Shown: in pieces, positions 19,601 through 26,966 of the stretch
Layout: every line of letters starts with the position of its first letter
Position numbering within the stretch: position 1 is the first letter of the stretch
Source of the DNA: Pedobacter sp. Leaf41
GTDB taxonomy: Bacteria; Bacteroidota; Bacteroidia; Sphingobacteriales; Sphingobacteriaceae
Direction: 5' to 3'
DNA length: 64,000 nt
Assembly: GCF_001422545.1 (NCBI RefSeq)
Contig: NZ_LMLE01000001.1
Coordinates: forward strand, 658,830 to 722,829
Translations under genes and position numbers: made by a program
Notes under the pieces: generated by a model
Told to the model about the DNA's origin: nothing
What the model saw: the letters and a program-made list of their open reading frames with translations, nothing else
Database searches by the model: none

Positions 19601-19722
19601 CTAACACCAGGTAAAGGCCCTGAGCTGTTAGAGGTAACTCTCCCGGTTATGACTTTATCTTGTGCGAAAGCAAGCGAAATCAGACCGAAAGATAAAATCA
19701 TACTTAATAGTAGTTTTCTCAT
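16630..19722 (-). CDS. SusC/RagA-family TonB-linked outer membrane transporter (pair 1)
   Basis: This is a TonB-dependent transporter of 1030 residues. The ATG at 19722-19720 gives MRKLLLSMILSFGLISLAFAQ, a normal signal peptide. The order is a CarboxypepD-reg-like domain (VITGRVTSNSSGPLPGVSVYV, ~23-105), the TonB-box-like EVVVVGYGTQ, a plug domain (LYIVDGIPI...IESIEVLKDASASAIYGARA) and a long beta barrel ending ISFGINIGL. No STN domain is present, so signalling to an anti-sigma factor is not expected. It is paired with the SusD just downstream. Confidence 0.95.
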   Translation of the reverse strand: MRKLLLSMILSFGLISLAFAQDKVITGRVTSNSSGPLPGVSVYVNGAASNGTQTDATGSYKLSVPANAKSLVFTFIGFKTKEIAITGTTVNASLDEDNTTLSEVVVVGYGTQNKRDVTGSVASVKSKDLENLPVTSFEQALQGKAAGVQISAQNGKLGQGITVRVRGAASVTAGSEPLYIVDGIPITSGDFSSTTAPTSALADLNTNDIESIEVLKDASASAIYGARASNGVVIITTKQGKVGKTLIQFNALGGISTPSNHREFMNAEQYVQILRRAGAGAANQDFLNGDYATLQEALDDYTSIVEGRLTRYSAGNTDYQTYKVNTNWERESFQKNPVTQQYDLNLTGGNEKTKFYIGGQALDQQGIIVGNSYKRYSGRLNLTNKVTDFLEVGVNLNFSNSINNRLSNDNAFSSPLQSVALSPITPFIDPRSGLISGTLPGAASNYPVYYNPFIGIENAAYKATVYRTIGKAFANVNIAKGLKFSTDFSIDNLNQNEESYYGSLTFRNTGTANGDGQNISTFVINANTNNFFSYNTTFGKSAFDAILGTSYQKSTSKYSTLEGQDFPSDAYIKLGSAATKVIATSNESAFSFLSYFFRANYKYNDRYLVGFSVRADGSSRFGENNRYGYFPAGSVAWIASEEDFLKSSETISLLKLRASYGLTGNAEIGNYSARGLFSGTGAYGGVAGQIPTRIANPDLTWEKTKQLDIGLDFGILKNRITGTFDFYQKNTTDLLLDVPIPQTTGFSTKTQNLGKLKNTGFELGINSENFVGAFKWSTAITAAINNNKITDLGGQVLNSNEINAAIAGQPIGVFYLPEYAGVDPSNGDALYYKNTTDASGNLNKETTTDINEAQRIFAGNPNPKYTFGINNTFSYKNFDLGVFFQGVAGNKIFNAGGQYMSANASNGYDNQTADQSDYWDKPGDLTSVPEPRLFYGNGVGNSTRYISSGNFIRLKTLTLGYTFSTSVLTKIKLSKLRLYATAQNLATITGFKGWDPEVNADYQSTNINQGVDFYSAPQPRVISFGINIGL

Positions 19723-19917
19723 CAAAATTTAGTTTTAGTTAGTAATGGTTTATAGTTAGAAGAATGATAAATCAATGTAACAAAATTTTTATTTAAAACA
19801 TTTAAGAATTATTTGTTTTAACATTTAATATCGTTTCAAAAGCGTATTTCGAAACAAAAATTGGAGATGGTTGTTAATAAACTAGATTAAAATTTGATTT
19901 ACTAAAAAAAACTCGAA

Positions 19918-20103
19918 ATGGACAAGTTAGAAATTAAAGGAAAGTGGAACGAAATAAAAGGAAAAGTTAAACAAGCTTATGCCGATTTAACTGATGATGA
20001 TTTGAAGCACGATGAGGGGCAAGATGATGAGTTATTAGGGAGACTTCAGCAAAAAACAGGTAAAGGAAGAGACGAACTGGTAAAGTGGATTAATTCCTTG
20101 TAA
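19918..20103 (+). CDS. CsbD-family stress protein
   Basis: This 61-residue hydrophilic protein starts [29 protein letters not shown], the CsbD signature, and continues [25 protein letters not shown]. CsbD-like proteins are small general-stress proteins of unknown mechanism. It stands alone between the divergent SusC gene and a 20-bp palindrome. The role is inferred from family only. Confidence 0.92.
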   Translation: MDKLEIKGKWNEIKGKVKQAYADLTDDDLKHDEGQDDELLGRLQQKTGKGRDELVKWINSL

Positions 20104-20114
20104 TTAATAATCAA

Positions 20115-20155
20115 ATACCAAAACAGGCAATCAATTTGATTGCCTGTTTTGGTAT
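20115..20155. terminator. 20-bp perfect inverted repeat after csbD-like gene
   Basis: Arms 20115-20134 and 20136-20155 are perfectly complementary (core caaaacaggcaatcaa). Short A and T stretches lie within the arms, but no long external T tract follows. It ends 12 bp before the GH130 ATG. It is most likely the CsbD terminator, but it also covers the region where the GH130 promoter should be. Confidence 0.65.
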
Positions 20156-20167
20156 AAATCTATTTTT

Positions 20168-21220
20168 ATGGATATTGCGATCAGATTCGTAGAGAATCCA
20201 ATTTTAGCGCCAAAAGATCTTGAAGCAAGCAGGCCAGGCCTAGAAATTGCCTGTTTGCTTAATCCTGGCGCTTTCACTTTTGATAACAAAACGTGGCTGC
20301 TCATTCGGGTAGCCGAGCGTCCCACACAAATTGCCGGAACTATTTCTTTTCCTGTACTTACCAATGATGGAATTGAGATTATTGCCATCAACGAGAATGA
20401 TCCGGATTTGCAAGCCGAAGATCCTCGAATAATCCGGTATAAAGGTGCCGATTATTTAACTACATTATCTCATCTCCGCTTAGTTTGCAGTGATGATGGA
20501 GTAAATTTTTATCAACCTGAAGATTATCCATTGTTACAAGGAGAGGGAGAGGCAGAGCGGTACGGGATAGAAGATTGCAGGGTTGCACAAATAGATGATA
20601 CCTATTATCTTACCTATACAGCTGTTTCTCAAAATGGTGTGGCGGTAGGGATGAGGACAACTAAAGATTGGAAAAACTTTGAGAGCAAAGGATTGATTAT
20701 CCCACCACACAATAAAGATTGTGCAGTTTTCGACGAAAAGATTAATGGGAAATTTTACGCACTTCATCGTCCTAGTAGTGTTGATCTTGGTGGCAATTAC
20801 ATTTGGATTGCAGAATCACCTGATGGCACACATTGGGGAAACCATAAATGTCTCGTCAAAACCCGCGAAAATAATTGGGATAGTAAACGCGTTGGTGCAG
20901 GTGCGGCTCCAATAAAAACAAAGCGTGGGTGGCTCGAAATATATCATGGTGCCAATTCAAAACATCAGTATTGCTTAGGCGCATTTTTAATGGATCTTGA
21001 AGATCCATCAAAAGTATTGGCTCAAACCGATTCCGCGATAATGGTTCCAAATGAAGGCTATGAGCTAGACGGCTTTTTTGGGGAGGTGGTTTTTACCAAT
21101 GGACATATTGTGAGCGGTGACGAACTGATAATCTATTACGGTGCAGCTGATGAGTTTGTTTGTGCGGCCAGATTTTCGATTAATGAAATATTATCAAAAC
21201 TCGAATCGAGTCAGACCTAA
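20168..21220 (+). CDS. Glycoside hydrolase family 130 protein (mannoside phosphorylase/hydrolase type)
   Basis: This is a five-bladed beta-propeller enzyme of 350 residues without a signal peptide, so cytosolic. GH130 members cleave beta-mannosides, mostly by phosphorolysis that yields mannose-1-phosphate. Visible motifs are LNPGAF (31-36), EDPR (84-87), RYGIEDCR (131-138), HRPSS (200-204), GAGAAPIKTKRGWLEIYHGA (near 240-260) and the C-terminal FFGEVVFTNG with YYGAADE. Phosphorylase and hydrolase subfamilies differ in their phosphate-binding residues, which I cannot settle by eye. It is near but not inside the mannan locus. It may help use mannose-containing oligosaccharides imported by that locus. 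Confidence 0.9.
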   Translation: MDIAIRFVENPILAPKDLEASRPGLEIACLLNPGAFTFDNKTWLLIRVAERPTQIAGTISFPVLTNDGIEIIAINENDPDLQAEDPRIIRYKGADYLTTLSHLRLVCSDDGVNFYQPEDYPLLQGEGEAERYGIEDCRVAQIDDTYYLTYTAVSQNGVAVGMRTTKDWKNFESKGLIIPPHNKDCAVFDEKINGKFYALHRPSSVDLGGNYIWIAESPDGTHWGNHKCLVKTRENNWDSKRVGAGAAPIKTKRGWLEIYHGANSKHQYCLGAFLMDLEDPSKVLAQTDSAIMVPNEGYELDGFFGEVVFTNGHIVSGDELIIYYGAADEFVCAARFSINEILSKLESSQT

Positions 21221-21252
21221 AAAGCGTTCCGGCTTTTACACCAGAACGCTTT
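21221..21252. terminator. Stem-loop between GH130 and M16 protease genes
   Basis: Arms aaagcgttc (21221-21229) and gaacgcttt (21244-21252) form a 9-bp stem directly after the GH130 stop codon. The T tract is only three bases, so efficiency is uncertain. The genes are convergent. Confidence 0.6.
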
Positions 21253-21273
21253 CAATTATTTAAGGGCTTTGGG

Positions 21274-21302
21274 TTTTACCTTAAACCCTCCACCTTTTTA
21301 CC
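21274..21302. repeat. Short heptamer repeat block
   Basis: The words ttttacc, ttaaacc, ctccacc and tttttacc follow one another, with the same ...acc heptad pattern as the block at 7790-7825. It lies between the GH130 terminator and the end of the M16 protease gene. Confidence 0.5.
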
Positions 21303-21313
21303 GTCAAATTTTC

Positions 21314-24247
21314 TTAGTATCCAAATATCTGCTCTAAGCTTAATTTGGTAACAGCGCCATATTTAGCTAAATCGGCCATGTTAATTTTTTTCTCTGAGGC
21401 TACCACACAATAATTGTAAGGCTTGCCTGAGATATTTCCACTGTGGAAAGATTTTACATCTGCGAAGCTTAAGGGTTTCAACGCAGCATATTCATCAATG
21501 CGAGAATCATGATCAAAACCTAGTTTTTTATCAGCTAAATAAGAATAGATAATGCCATCTTTTGTAATTCTAGCAGTTTCAATTCCATTTAAAGAGTTGT
21601 TTTTCGAAAGATCGAAAGATTTGTCTGACTCAGGCAATACCGTTAACAGTTCGTTCATTCCAGCTACGGCTTCATTCATTTTATCAGCTTGCGTACCTAC
21701 ATAAGCCACCATGCTATTTTCTTTGTCTTTGCTATTTGGTGAAGAATAAACAGCGAAAGTAGAATAAGCCAGGGCTTTAGATTCGCGAATGGTCTGGAAC
21801 ACGATAGAACCCATGCCACCACCAAAGTAATTATTAAAAAGGCCAATTTTTGCTGCGTTGGTAGGGTCGTATAAACCAGCATTGCGTACCCAGCGAATTT
21901 CTGCCTGTACCATATCGTAATCTGCAAAGTAAACTTTGTTAGAATCTGTCGTGGTATAAACAAATTTTTTCATTGGAGCTGCTGGTGTAAAATCCTTACC
22001 CAAAGCATGAACTTTCGCTATGTCTGCAGAGAAGGCATCTAAAGCCTTCGGACCGAAATAAGTAATCGTGTGTTTGTAGTTGGTTAGGTTGTGCAACAAA
22101 TAAATCAAGTCAGACGATTTCATGTTTTTGATTTCGTCATTGCTTAATCCATAGTTAAAAGGATTATCCGAACCATATTGTGCGTAGCTCATCAAGCCTC
22201 CTAAAATGGATGATTTATTTAATTTCGCATTTTCTCTTGATTTTAATAAACGCCCTTTTAAATCTTCGAGTGCTTTTTCGTTCGGCTTACAATTCGCTAA
22301 AACATCTTCTAAAAGGGCTACAGCTTTATCAAAGTTTTCTTGCAAACCGCTTAAAGAAACAGTTGTCACTTCTGTACCAACATTAATATTGTAGTTACAG
22401 GCCAAGTTATAAAAAGCCTTGCTAATATCTTCTGCCGAATATTTATCGGTACTTAAAAAAGCTAAATATTGAGCCGCGTAAGGCAATAACTTGTAATTAT
22501 AAGAACCCATTTCAAAACGATAGCCCATTCGGAAAATACCGTTTTCTGTGTTCTGAACAGCGATTACATCAGCGATTCCAGCTTTACCGAAATTTAGGTC
22601 TTTTTTGTAATCTAAAAATTTAGGTGCAATTGGCTTAATTGGAGAACTAATAATTGTTTTTGTGAAAGGAGAAACTTCATTTGCGTTAGTCTTTACGGCA
22701 GTGATAGTTGGTTTTTCTACTTTCATGATGCTTTTGTCTTCTCCTTTATGTTTCAGAAGAACCGCATAATTGTTGATGAAAAACTGGTTTGCAAAATCAA
22801 CAATTTCTTTTTTGGTAACCTTTGCCATTGCATCGGTAGAGGCCAGTGTCTTGTCCCATTCTGTACCGCGATTTTGGATAAAAGCATTCATCGTTGCGTC
22901 AGCTCGAACATCATTGTTATCATAACCTTGCAATTCAGCTAACTTAATGTTGGCAACAGTAGCCTTAATTAAGCTTTCATCAAATTCACCTTTTTTAAGT
23001 AGATCTACTTGTTCTAATAAAAGTTTCTGAGCCTCTTCTAAAGTTTGTCCGGCTTTTGGCGAACCTGATAAAATGAAAACGCCATAATCTTTCATGGAAT
23101 TATAACCCGCGTTAGCCCTTAACATTTTTTGTTGTTTATTGATGTTAATATCCATTAAACCAGCTTTTCCGTTTGATAGGATGCTGCCGATTAAATCCAA
23201 TAGCAAACTTTGACGGGTATTTTGGGCATAACCGCGGTAAGCAATGTAAAGGTTTTCTGCACTAGGGCCGTAAATATCAACCTTTTGAATCTGAGTAAGT
23301 GGTTTCTCTGGTGCTGGATCATATAGCGCTAATGGTTTCGAAACCATATAAGAGAAATTTTTATCAATTTTTTTGATCAAATCATCATAATTAATATCTC
23401 CAGACATGATTAAGGCCATATTATTAGGCACATAATATTTGTTGTAATATTTTCTGATTTCGACCAACGATGGGTTTTTCAAATGCTCAATGGTACCAAT
23501 TGTGGTTTGTTGGCCGTAATTATGTGTTGGAAATAGGGCAAAAAGCATTTTCTCATACATTTTACGTCCATCGTTGTCCATACCAATGTTCTTCTCTTCG
23601 TAAACTGCTTCCAATTCGGTATGGAAAATACGGAAAACTGGTGCACGGAAACGCTCTGCCTGAAGAGATAAAAACCGATCAATATTATTCGATGGAAGAT
23701 CTTCTTCATACACTGTTTCTTCAACTGAGGTGTGCGCATTGGTAGAGTTACTGCCAATCGCTTTCATCATTTTATCATATTCATTTGCAATAGAATATTC
23801 AGAGGCTTCGCCCGAAACCTTATCAATTTCTTTATAAATCTCCTTACGTTTAGCCGGATCAGTTGTTTTGTTATAAGTTTCGTAAAGTGCCTCCACTTTG
23901 TCTAGCAAAGGTTTTTCTTTCGCATAATTTAAGGTTCCGAATTTATCGGTTCCTTTAAATAGAAGGTGCTCCAGATAGTGGGCTAAGCCGGTATTTGTTC
24001 TCGGGTCTGTATTGCTACCAGCCCTTACAGCCATTTTATAGGTAATGTTCGGTTCTTTATTATTCTGCGATAAAATTACAGTAAGCCCGTTTTTTAGCGT
24101 GTAGAAGCGAGATTTCGTAGGATCGTTAGTTACGTATTTATAGCTGTAACCGCCAGAGGTTCCTGTTTTCCATTGGTAAGCAGTTTGGGCCTTGGCCGCC
24201 GAACTTGCAACAAGAAAACAAGCTAATGTAAATAGTTTGATTTTCAT
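21314..24247 (-). CDS. M16-family zinc metallopeptidase (full-length, two-repeat)
   Basis: This 977-residue secreted peptidase of the insulinase/pitrilysin superfamily has a signal peptide, MKIKLFTLACFLVASSAAKA. The inverted zinc motif HYLEH is at residues 90-94. The distal ligand Glu lies in the AERFRAPVF...TELEAVYEEKN segment (~190-215). Two M16 halves are present: the N-terminal half carries the active site, and the C-terminal half has FNNYFGGGMGSIVFQTIRE. It is probably periplasmic and acts on peptides. It is a single gene, convergent with GH130 and divergent from surE. Confidence 0.94.
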   Translation of the reverse strand: MKIKLFTLACFLVASSAAKAQTAYQWKTGTSGGYSYKYVTNDPTKSRFYTLKNGLTVILSQNNKEPNITYKMAVRAGSNTDPRTNTGLAHYLEHLLFKGTDKFGTLNYAKEKPLLDKVEALYETYNKTTDPAKRKEIYKEIDKVSGEASEYSIANEYDKMMKAIGSNSTNAHTSVEETVYEEDLPSNNIDRFLSLQAERFRAPVFRIFHTELEAVYEEKNIGMDNDGRKMYEKMLFALFPTHNYGQQTTIGTIEHLKNPSLVEIRKYYNKYYVPNNMALIMSGDINYDDLIKKIDKNFSYMVSKPLALYDPAPEKPLTQIQKVDIYGPSAENLYIAYRGYAQNTRQSLLLDLIGSILSNGKAGLMDININKQQKMLRANAGYNSMKDYGVFILSGSPKAGQTLEEAQKLLLEQVDLLKKGEFDESLIKATVANIKLAELQGYDNNDVRADATMNAFIQNRGTEWDKTLASTDAMAKVTKKEIVDFANQFFINNYAVLLKHKGEDKSIMKVEKPTITAVKTNANEVSPFTKTIISSPIKPIAPKFLDYKKDLNFGKAGIADVIAVQNTENGIFRMGYRFEMGSYNYKLLPYAAQYLAFLSTDKYSAEDISKAFYNLACNYNINVGTEVTTVSLSGLQENFDKAVALLEDVLANCKPNEKALEDLKGRLLKSRENAKLNKSSILGGLMSYAQYGSDNPFNYGLSNDEIKNMKSSDLIYLLHNLTNYKHTITYFGPKALDAFSADIAKVHALGKDFTPAAPMKKFVYTTTDSNKVYFADYDMVQAEIRWVRNAGLYDPTNAAKIGLFNNYFGGGMGSIVFQTIRESKALAYSTFAVYSSPNSKDKENSMVAYVGTQADKMNEAVAGMNELLTVLPESDKSFDLSKNNSLNGIETARITKDGIIYSYLADKKLGFDHDSRIDEYAALKPLSFADVKSFHSGNISGKPYNYCVVASEKKINMADLAKYGAVTKLSLEQIFGY

Positions 24248-24452
24248 TTATTTGGTTTATGATAGTGATTGAAGGACTGAACTTTTAAATCCAATCCTCA
24301 CATTAATAAGTTGTTTGATCAAATATATATGCTTTCTTGCATCGAATGAAATGCTTTAAAAAATATATTCTTTTAGACGGTTAATAAATGATTTTCGCAG
24401 ATAAAATAGCGCTTTATTGTGCCTTGATTTTATAATCTGTATTTTTACCAGC

Positions 24453-25298
24453 ATGACAAAGCACAAAGCAAAGCCAACTATTTTAGTAGTAAATGATGAT
24501 GGTATTACCGCTACCGGAATTAAAAATTTGATGGAGGTAATGCAGGAAATTGGAAATGTGGTTGTGGTTGCTCCCGATAGTCCACAAAGCGGAATGGGGC
24601 ATGCAATTACTATCGGTAAACCTATTCGTTTTGATAAAGTAAATCTTTATGATGGCGTGGAGATGTACAAATGTAGCGGCACTCCGGTAGATTGTGTGAA
24701 GCTTGGAGTAAATAAAATTTTCAAGGGCAAGAAACCAGATCTTTGCGTTTCGGGTATTAATCACGGTTTAAATAATTCCATTAATGTTTTATATTCAGGC
24801 ACTATGTCTGCCGCGGTTGAAGGCGCCATTGAAAAAATCCCATCTATTGGTTTTTCAATGGATGATTTTGCTGCTGATGCGGATTTTAGTAATACTAAAA
24901 AGTACATTAAAGATATTTGTCTTCAGGTGCTTGAAAATGGTTTGCCAGAAGGCGTTTTGCTTAACGTAAATTTCCCGAAGGGTGATAACCTGAAAGGGGT
25001 AAAAGTTTGCAGGCAAGCTAATGCTAAATGGATGGAGGAATTTGATGAGCGTGTTGATCCATACAAACGACCATATTATTGGTTAACAGGTGTTTTCGAA
25101 AATTTTGATAAGGGTGAAGATACCGATGTTTGGGCATTGGAACATGGCTATGTTTCGGTTGTGCCAGTACAGTTCGATTTAACGGCGCATCATGCCATTC
25201 AAACTTTAAACGGATGGAATTTTATTGTTGGTGATATTCCGAAATCCGATCAAGGGAAAACCACTATTTCTGCTCCTGATGGAATCAATTTAGGCTAA
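24453..25298 (+). CDS. surE: 5'/3'-nucleotidase SurE
   Basis: SurE is a metal-dependent nucleoside monophosphatase of the stationary-phase survival family. The ATG at 24453 (MTKHKAKPTILVVNDDG) gives 281 residues. The longer frame from 24417 lacks a plausible start. Motifs are the metal-binding NDDG, the PDSPQSGMGHAIT loop, SGTPVDCVKLG and SGINHGLNNSINVLYSGTMSAA. It is the first gene of a likely operon with a small membrane protein and lpxB. A promoter-like TATTTTTACC lies only 3 bases before the ATG. Confidence 0.95.
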   Translation: MTKHKAKPTILVVNDDGITATGIKNLMEVMQEIGNVVVVAPDSPQSGMGHAITIGKPIRFDKVNLYDGVEMYKCSGTPVDCVKLGVNKIFKGKKPDLCVSGINHGLNNSINVLYSGTMSAAVEGAIEKIPSIGFSMDDFAADADFSNTKKYIKDICLQVLENGLPEGVLLNVNFPKGDNLKGVKVCRQANAKWMEEFDERVDPYKRPYYWLTGVFENFDKGEDTDVWALEHGYVSVVPVQFDLTAHHAIQTLNGWNFIVGDIPKSDQGKTTISAPDGINLG

Positions 25299-25313
25299 TT
25301 TATCTCTATATAC

Positions 25314-25586
25314 ATGAGCGATAAGTTAAGGAAACTAACAGATTCTGTTTGGATTGGGCTGGCGATAGGTTTAATAATACCAGCCATTTTATGTGGGCTA
25401 GCTTGGTATGTTATTCATCAGGTGTCGTCGCTGGCTAAGGCCGATTTGCTTTACATCGGTGGCATTGCTGTTAATGCCTACGCGATGCAATATTTTTTTA
25501 AATACAATAAGCTTAACATTGGCAGAGGAATTTTAGCTGCAACATTTTTGTGTGCATTTATTTTCTTCGCCTACAAGGTTTTTTAA
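25314..25586 (+). CDS. Small inner membrane protein, unknown function
   Basis: This 90-residue protein has three predicted membrane helices: VWIGLAIGLIIPAILCGLAW (~12-31), a weaker central one (LLYIGGIAVNAYAMQYFF) and ILAATFLCAFIFFAYKVF at the C-terminus. It starts 15 bp after the surE stop, and lpxB follows after a palindromic repeat. I do not recognise a named family. The position suggests envelope biogenesis, but this is only a guess from context. Confidence 0.75.
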   Translation: MSDKLRKLTDSVWIGLAIGLIIPAILCGLAWYVIHQVSSLAKADLLYIGGIAVNAYAMQYFFKYNKLNIGRGILAATFLCAFIFFAYKVF

Positions 25587-25597
25587 TAAACATAACC

Positions 25598-25668
25598 GTC
25601 ATTGCAAGGCATGAAGCAATCTCATGAAGTACATCCGCCTCAAGATTGCTTCATGCCTCGCAAGGACG
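25598..25668. repeat. Dispersed palindromic repeat (REP-like)
   Basis: Arms aggcatgaagcaatct (25607-25622) and agattgcttcatgcct (25643-25658) are perfect inverted copies. They extend outward to cgtcattgc and gcaaggacg with one mismatch. The ~20-bp loop is unstructured. This form (cgtcattgc...gcaatgacg ends) resembles dispersed repeats common between genes in this group. It lies between the small membrane protein and lpxB. Confidence 0.8.
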
Positions 25669-25685
25669 ATAAGTGATATAGCAAA

Positions 25686-26795
25686 ATGAAATACTATCTC
25701 GTAGCAGGTGAAGCATCAGGCGATTTACATGGTGCAAACTTAATGAAAGCATTAAAGCTCGAAGACAGTGAGGCTGTGTTTCGTTATTTTGGCGGCGATA
25801 AAATGCAGACTGAAGGTGGCGAGTTAGTGAAGCACTATGCTGATATGGCCTTTATGGGTTTTACGGAAGTAGTGTTGAATTTAAGAACGATTTTTAAAAA
25901 CCTTAAAAAGTGCAAAGCCGATATTTTAAGCTGGCAGCCCGATGTATTGATCCTAATCGATTTCCCAGGTTTCAATTTAAAAATAGCTGAATTTGCCAAA
26001 GAGAATAACATCCGGGTTTGTTATTATATCTCTCCAAAAATTTGGGCCTGGAATCAGAAGCGGGTGCTAAAAATCAAAAAGGTTGTTGATCATATGTTTT
26101 GCATTTTACCTTTCGAGGTAGATTTTTATAAAGAATGGGGTATGAAAGTGGATTATGTCGGGAATCCACTTTTGGATGAGCAGGCTGCCTTTTCTCCCGA
26201 TCCGGATTTTTTCTCCCAAAACAATTTAGCTGAACAGAAAATCATTGCATTATTACCTGGTAGCAGAAAACAAGAAATTGAGCGATTATTACCGGTAATG
26301 CTCAGCATTACAGACCAATTTCCAGCTTATCAATTCGCCATTGCAGCCGCACCAACTTTCGATGAGAGTTATTATAAGCAGTTTATAGGCTCCAAAAAAG
26401 TTAAACTTTTATTTAACAACACCTATAACTTATTGCATCATGCCCATGCTGCAATTGTGGCCTCGGGCACAGCTACCTTAGAAACTGCTTTGTTTAAAGT
26501 TCCGCAGGTGGTGGTTTATCGTGGAGGAGCAATTTCTATTGCTATCGCCAGGATGTTAGTGAAAATTAAGTTCATTTCCCTGGTTAATTTAATCGTGAAT
26601 AAAAAGATTGTAACCGAACTTATTCAGGAAGATTGTAACACTAAAAAAGTGGGCGAAGAGCTTAAAATTATTGTGGAAGGCGACGGGCGAGAAAGAATGC
26701 TTCACAACTACGAGGAGTTACTTCTTTTAATGGGAAAACCTGGTGCATCCGCCAAAACCGCGAAGCTGATTTATCAATATTCATCAATAAAATAG
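25686..26795 (+). CDS. lpxB: Lipid-A-disaccharide synthase
   Basis: LpxB is a GT19 glycosyltransferase that joins UDP-2,3-diacylglucosamine and lipid X in lipid A synthesis at the inner membrane. The protein has 369 residues. Motifs are the N-terminal VAGEASGDLHGANLM, the PDVLILIDFPGFNLKIA segment, YYISPKIWAWNQKR and the C-terminal LLPGSRKQEIERLLP with ASGTATLETALFKVPQVVVYR. It is probably in one transcript with surE, as is frequent in this phylum. Confidence 0.96.
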   Translation: MKYYLVAGEASGDLHGANLMKALKLEDSEAVFRYFGGDKMQTEGGELVKHYADMAFMGFTEVVLNLRTIFKNLKKCKADILSWQPDVLILIDFPGFNLKIAEFAKENNIRVCYYISPKIWAWNQKRVLKIKKVVDHMFCILPFEVDFYKEWGMKVDYVGNPLLDEQAAFSPDPDFFSQNNLAEQKIIALLPGSRKQEIERLLPVMLSITDQFPAYQFAIAAAPTFDESYYKQFIGSKKVKLLFNNTYNLLHHAHAAIVASGTATLETALFKVPQVVVYRGGAISIAIARMLVKIKFISLVNLIVNKKIVTELIQEDCNTKKVGEELKIIVEGDGRERMLHNYEELLLLMGKPGASAKTAKLIYQYSSIK

Positions 26796-26966
26796 TTTCT
26801 CAAAAAAAACTTTTTCATTTTTTTTAAAACAAATGTCTCTTTTAAGCGTTACTAAATCGTTTTGCGTAATTCTAATCGTACCTAATTAATCATTCCTCGC
26901 CCTCGTTAATTAAGAGAAAGTTAGACGCATAGCGTAACTAATTATAAACTAAACTAATGAGTGCCA

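Noticed and set aside
20168..20190. GH130 promoter box TATTTTTA as a leaderless start like surE
   Set aside because: The box overlaps the ATG itself, so transcription would begin inside the gene; the similarity is probably chance.
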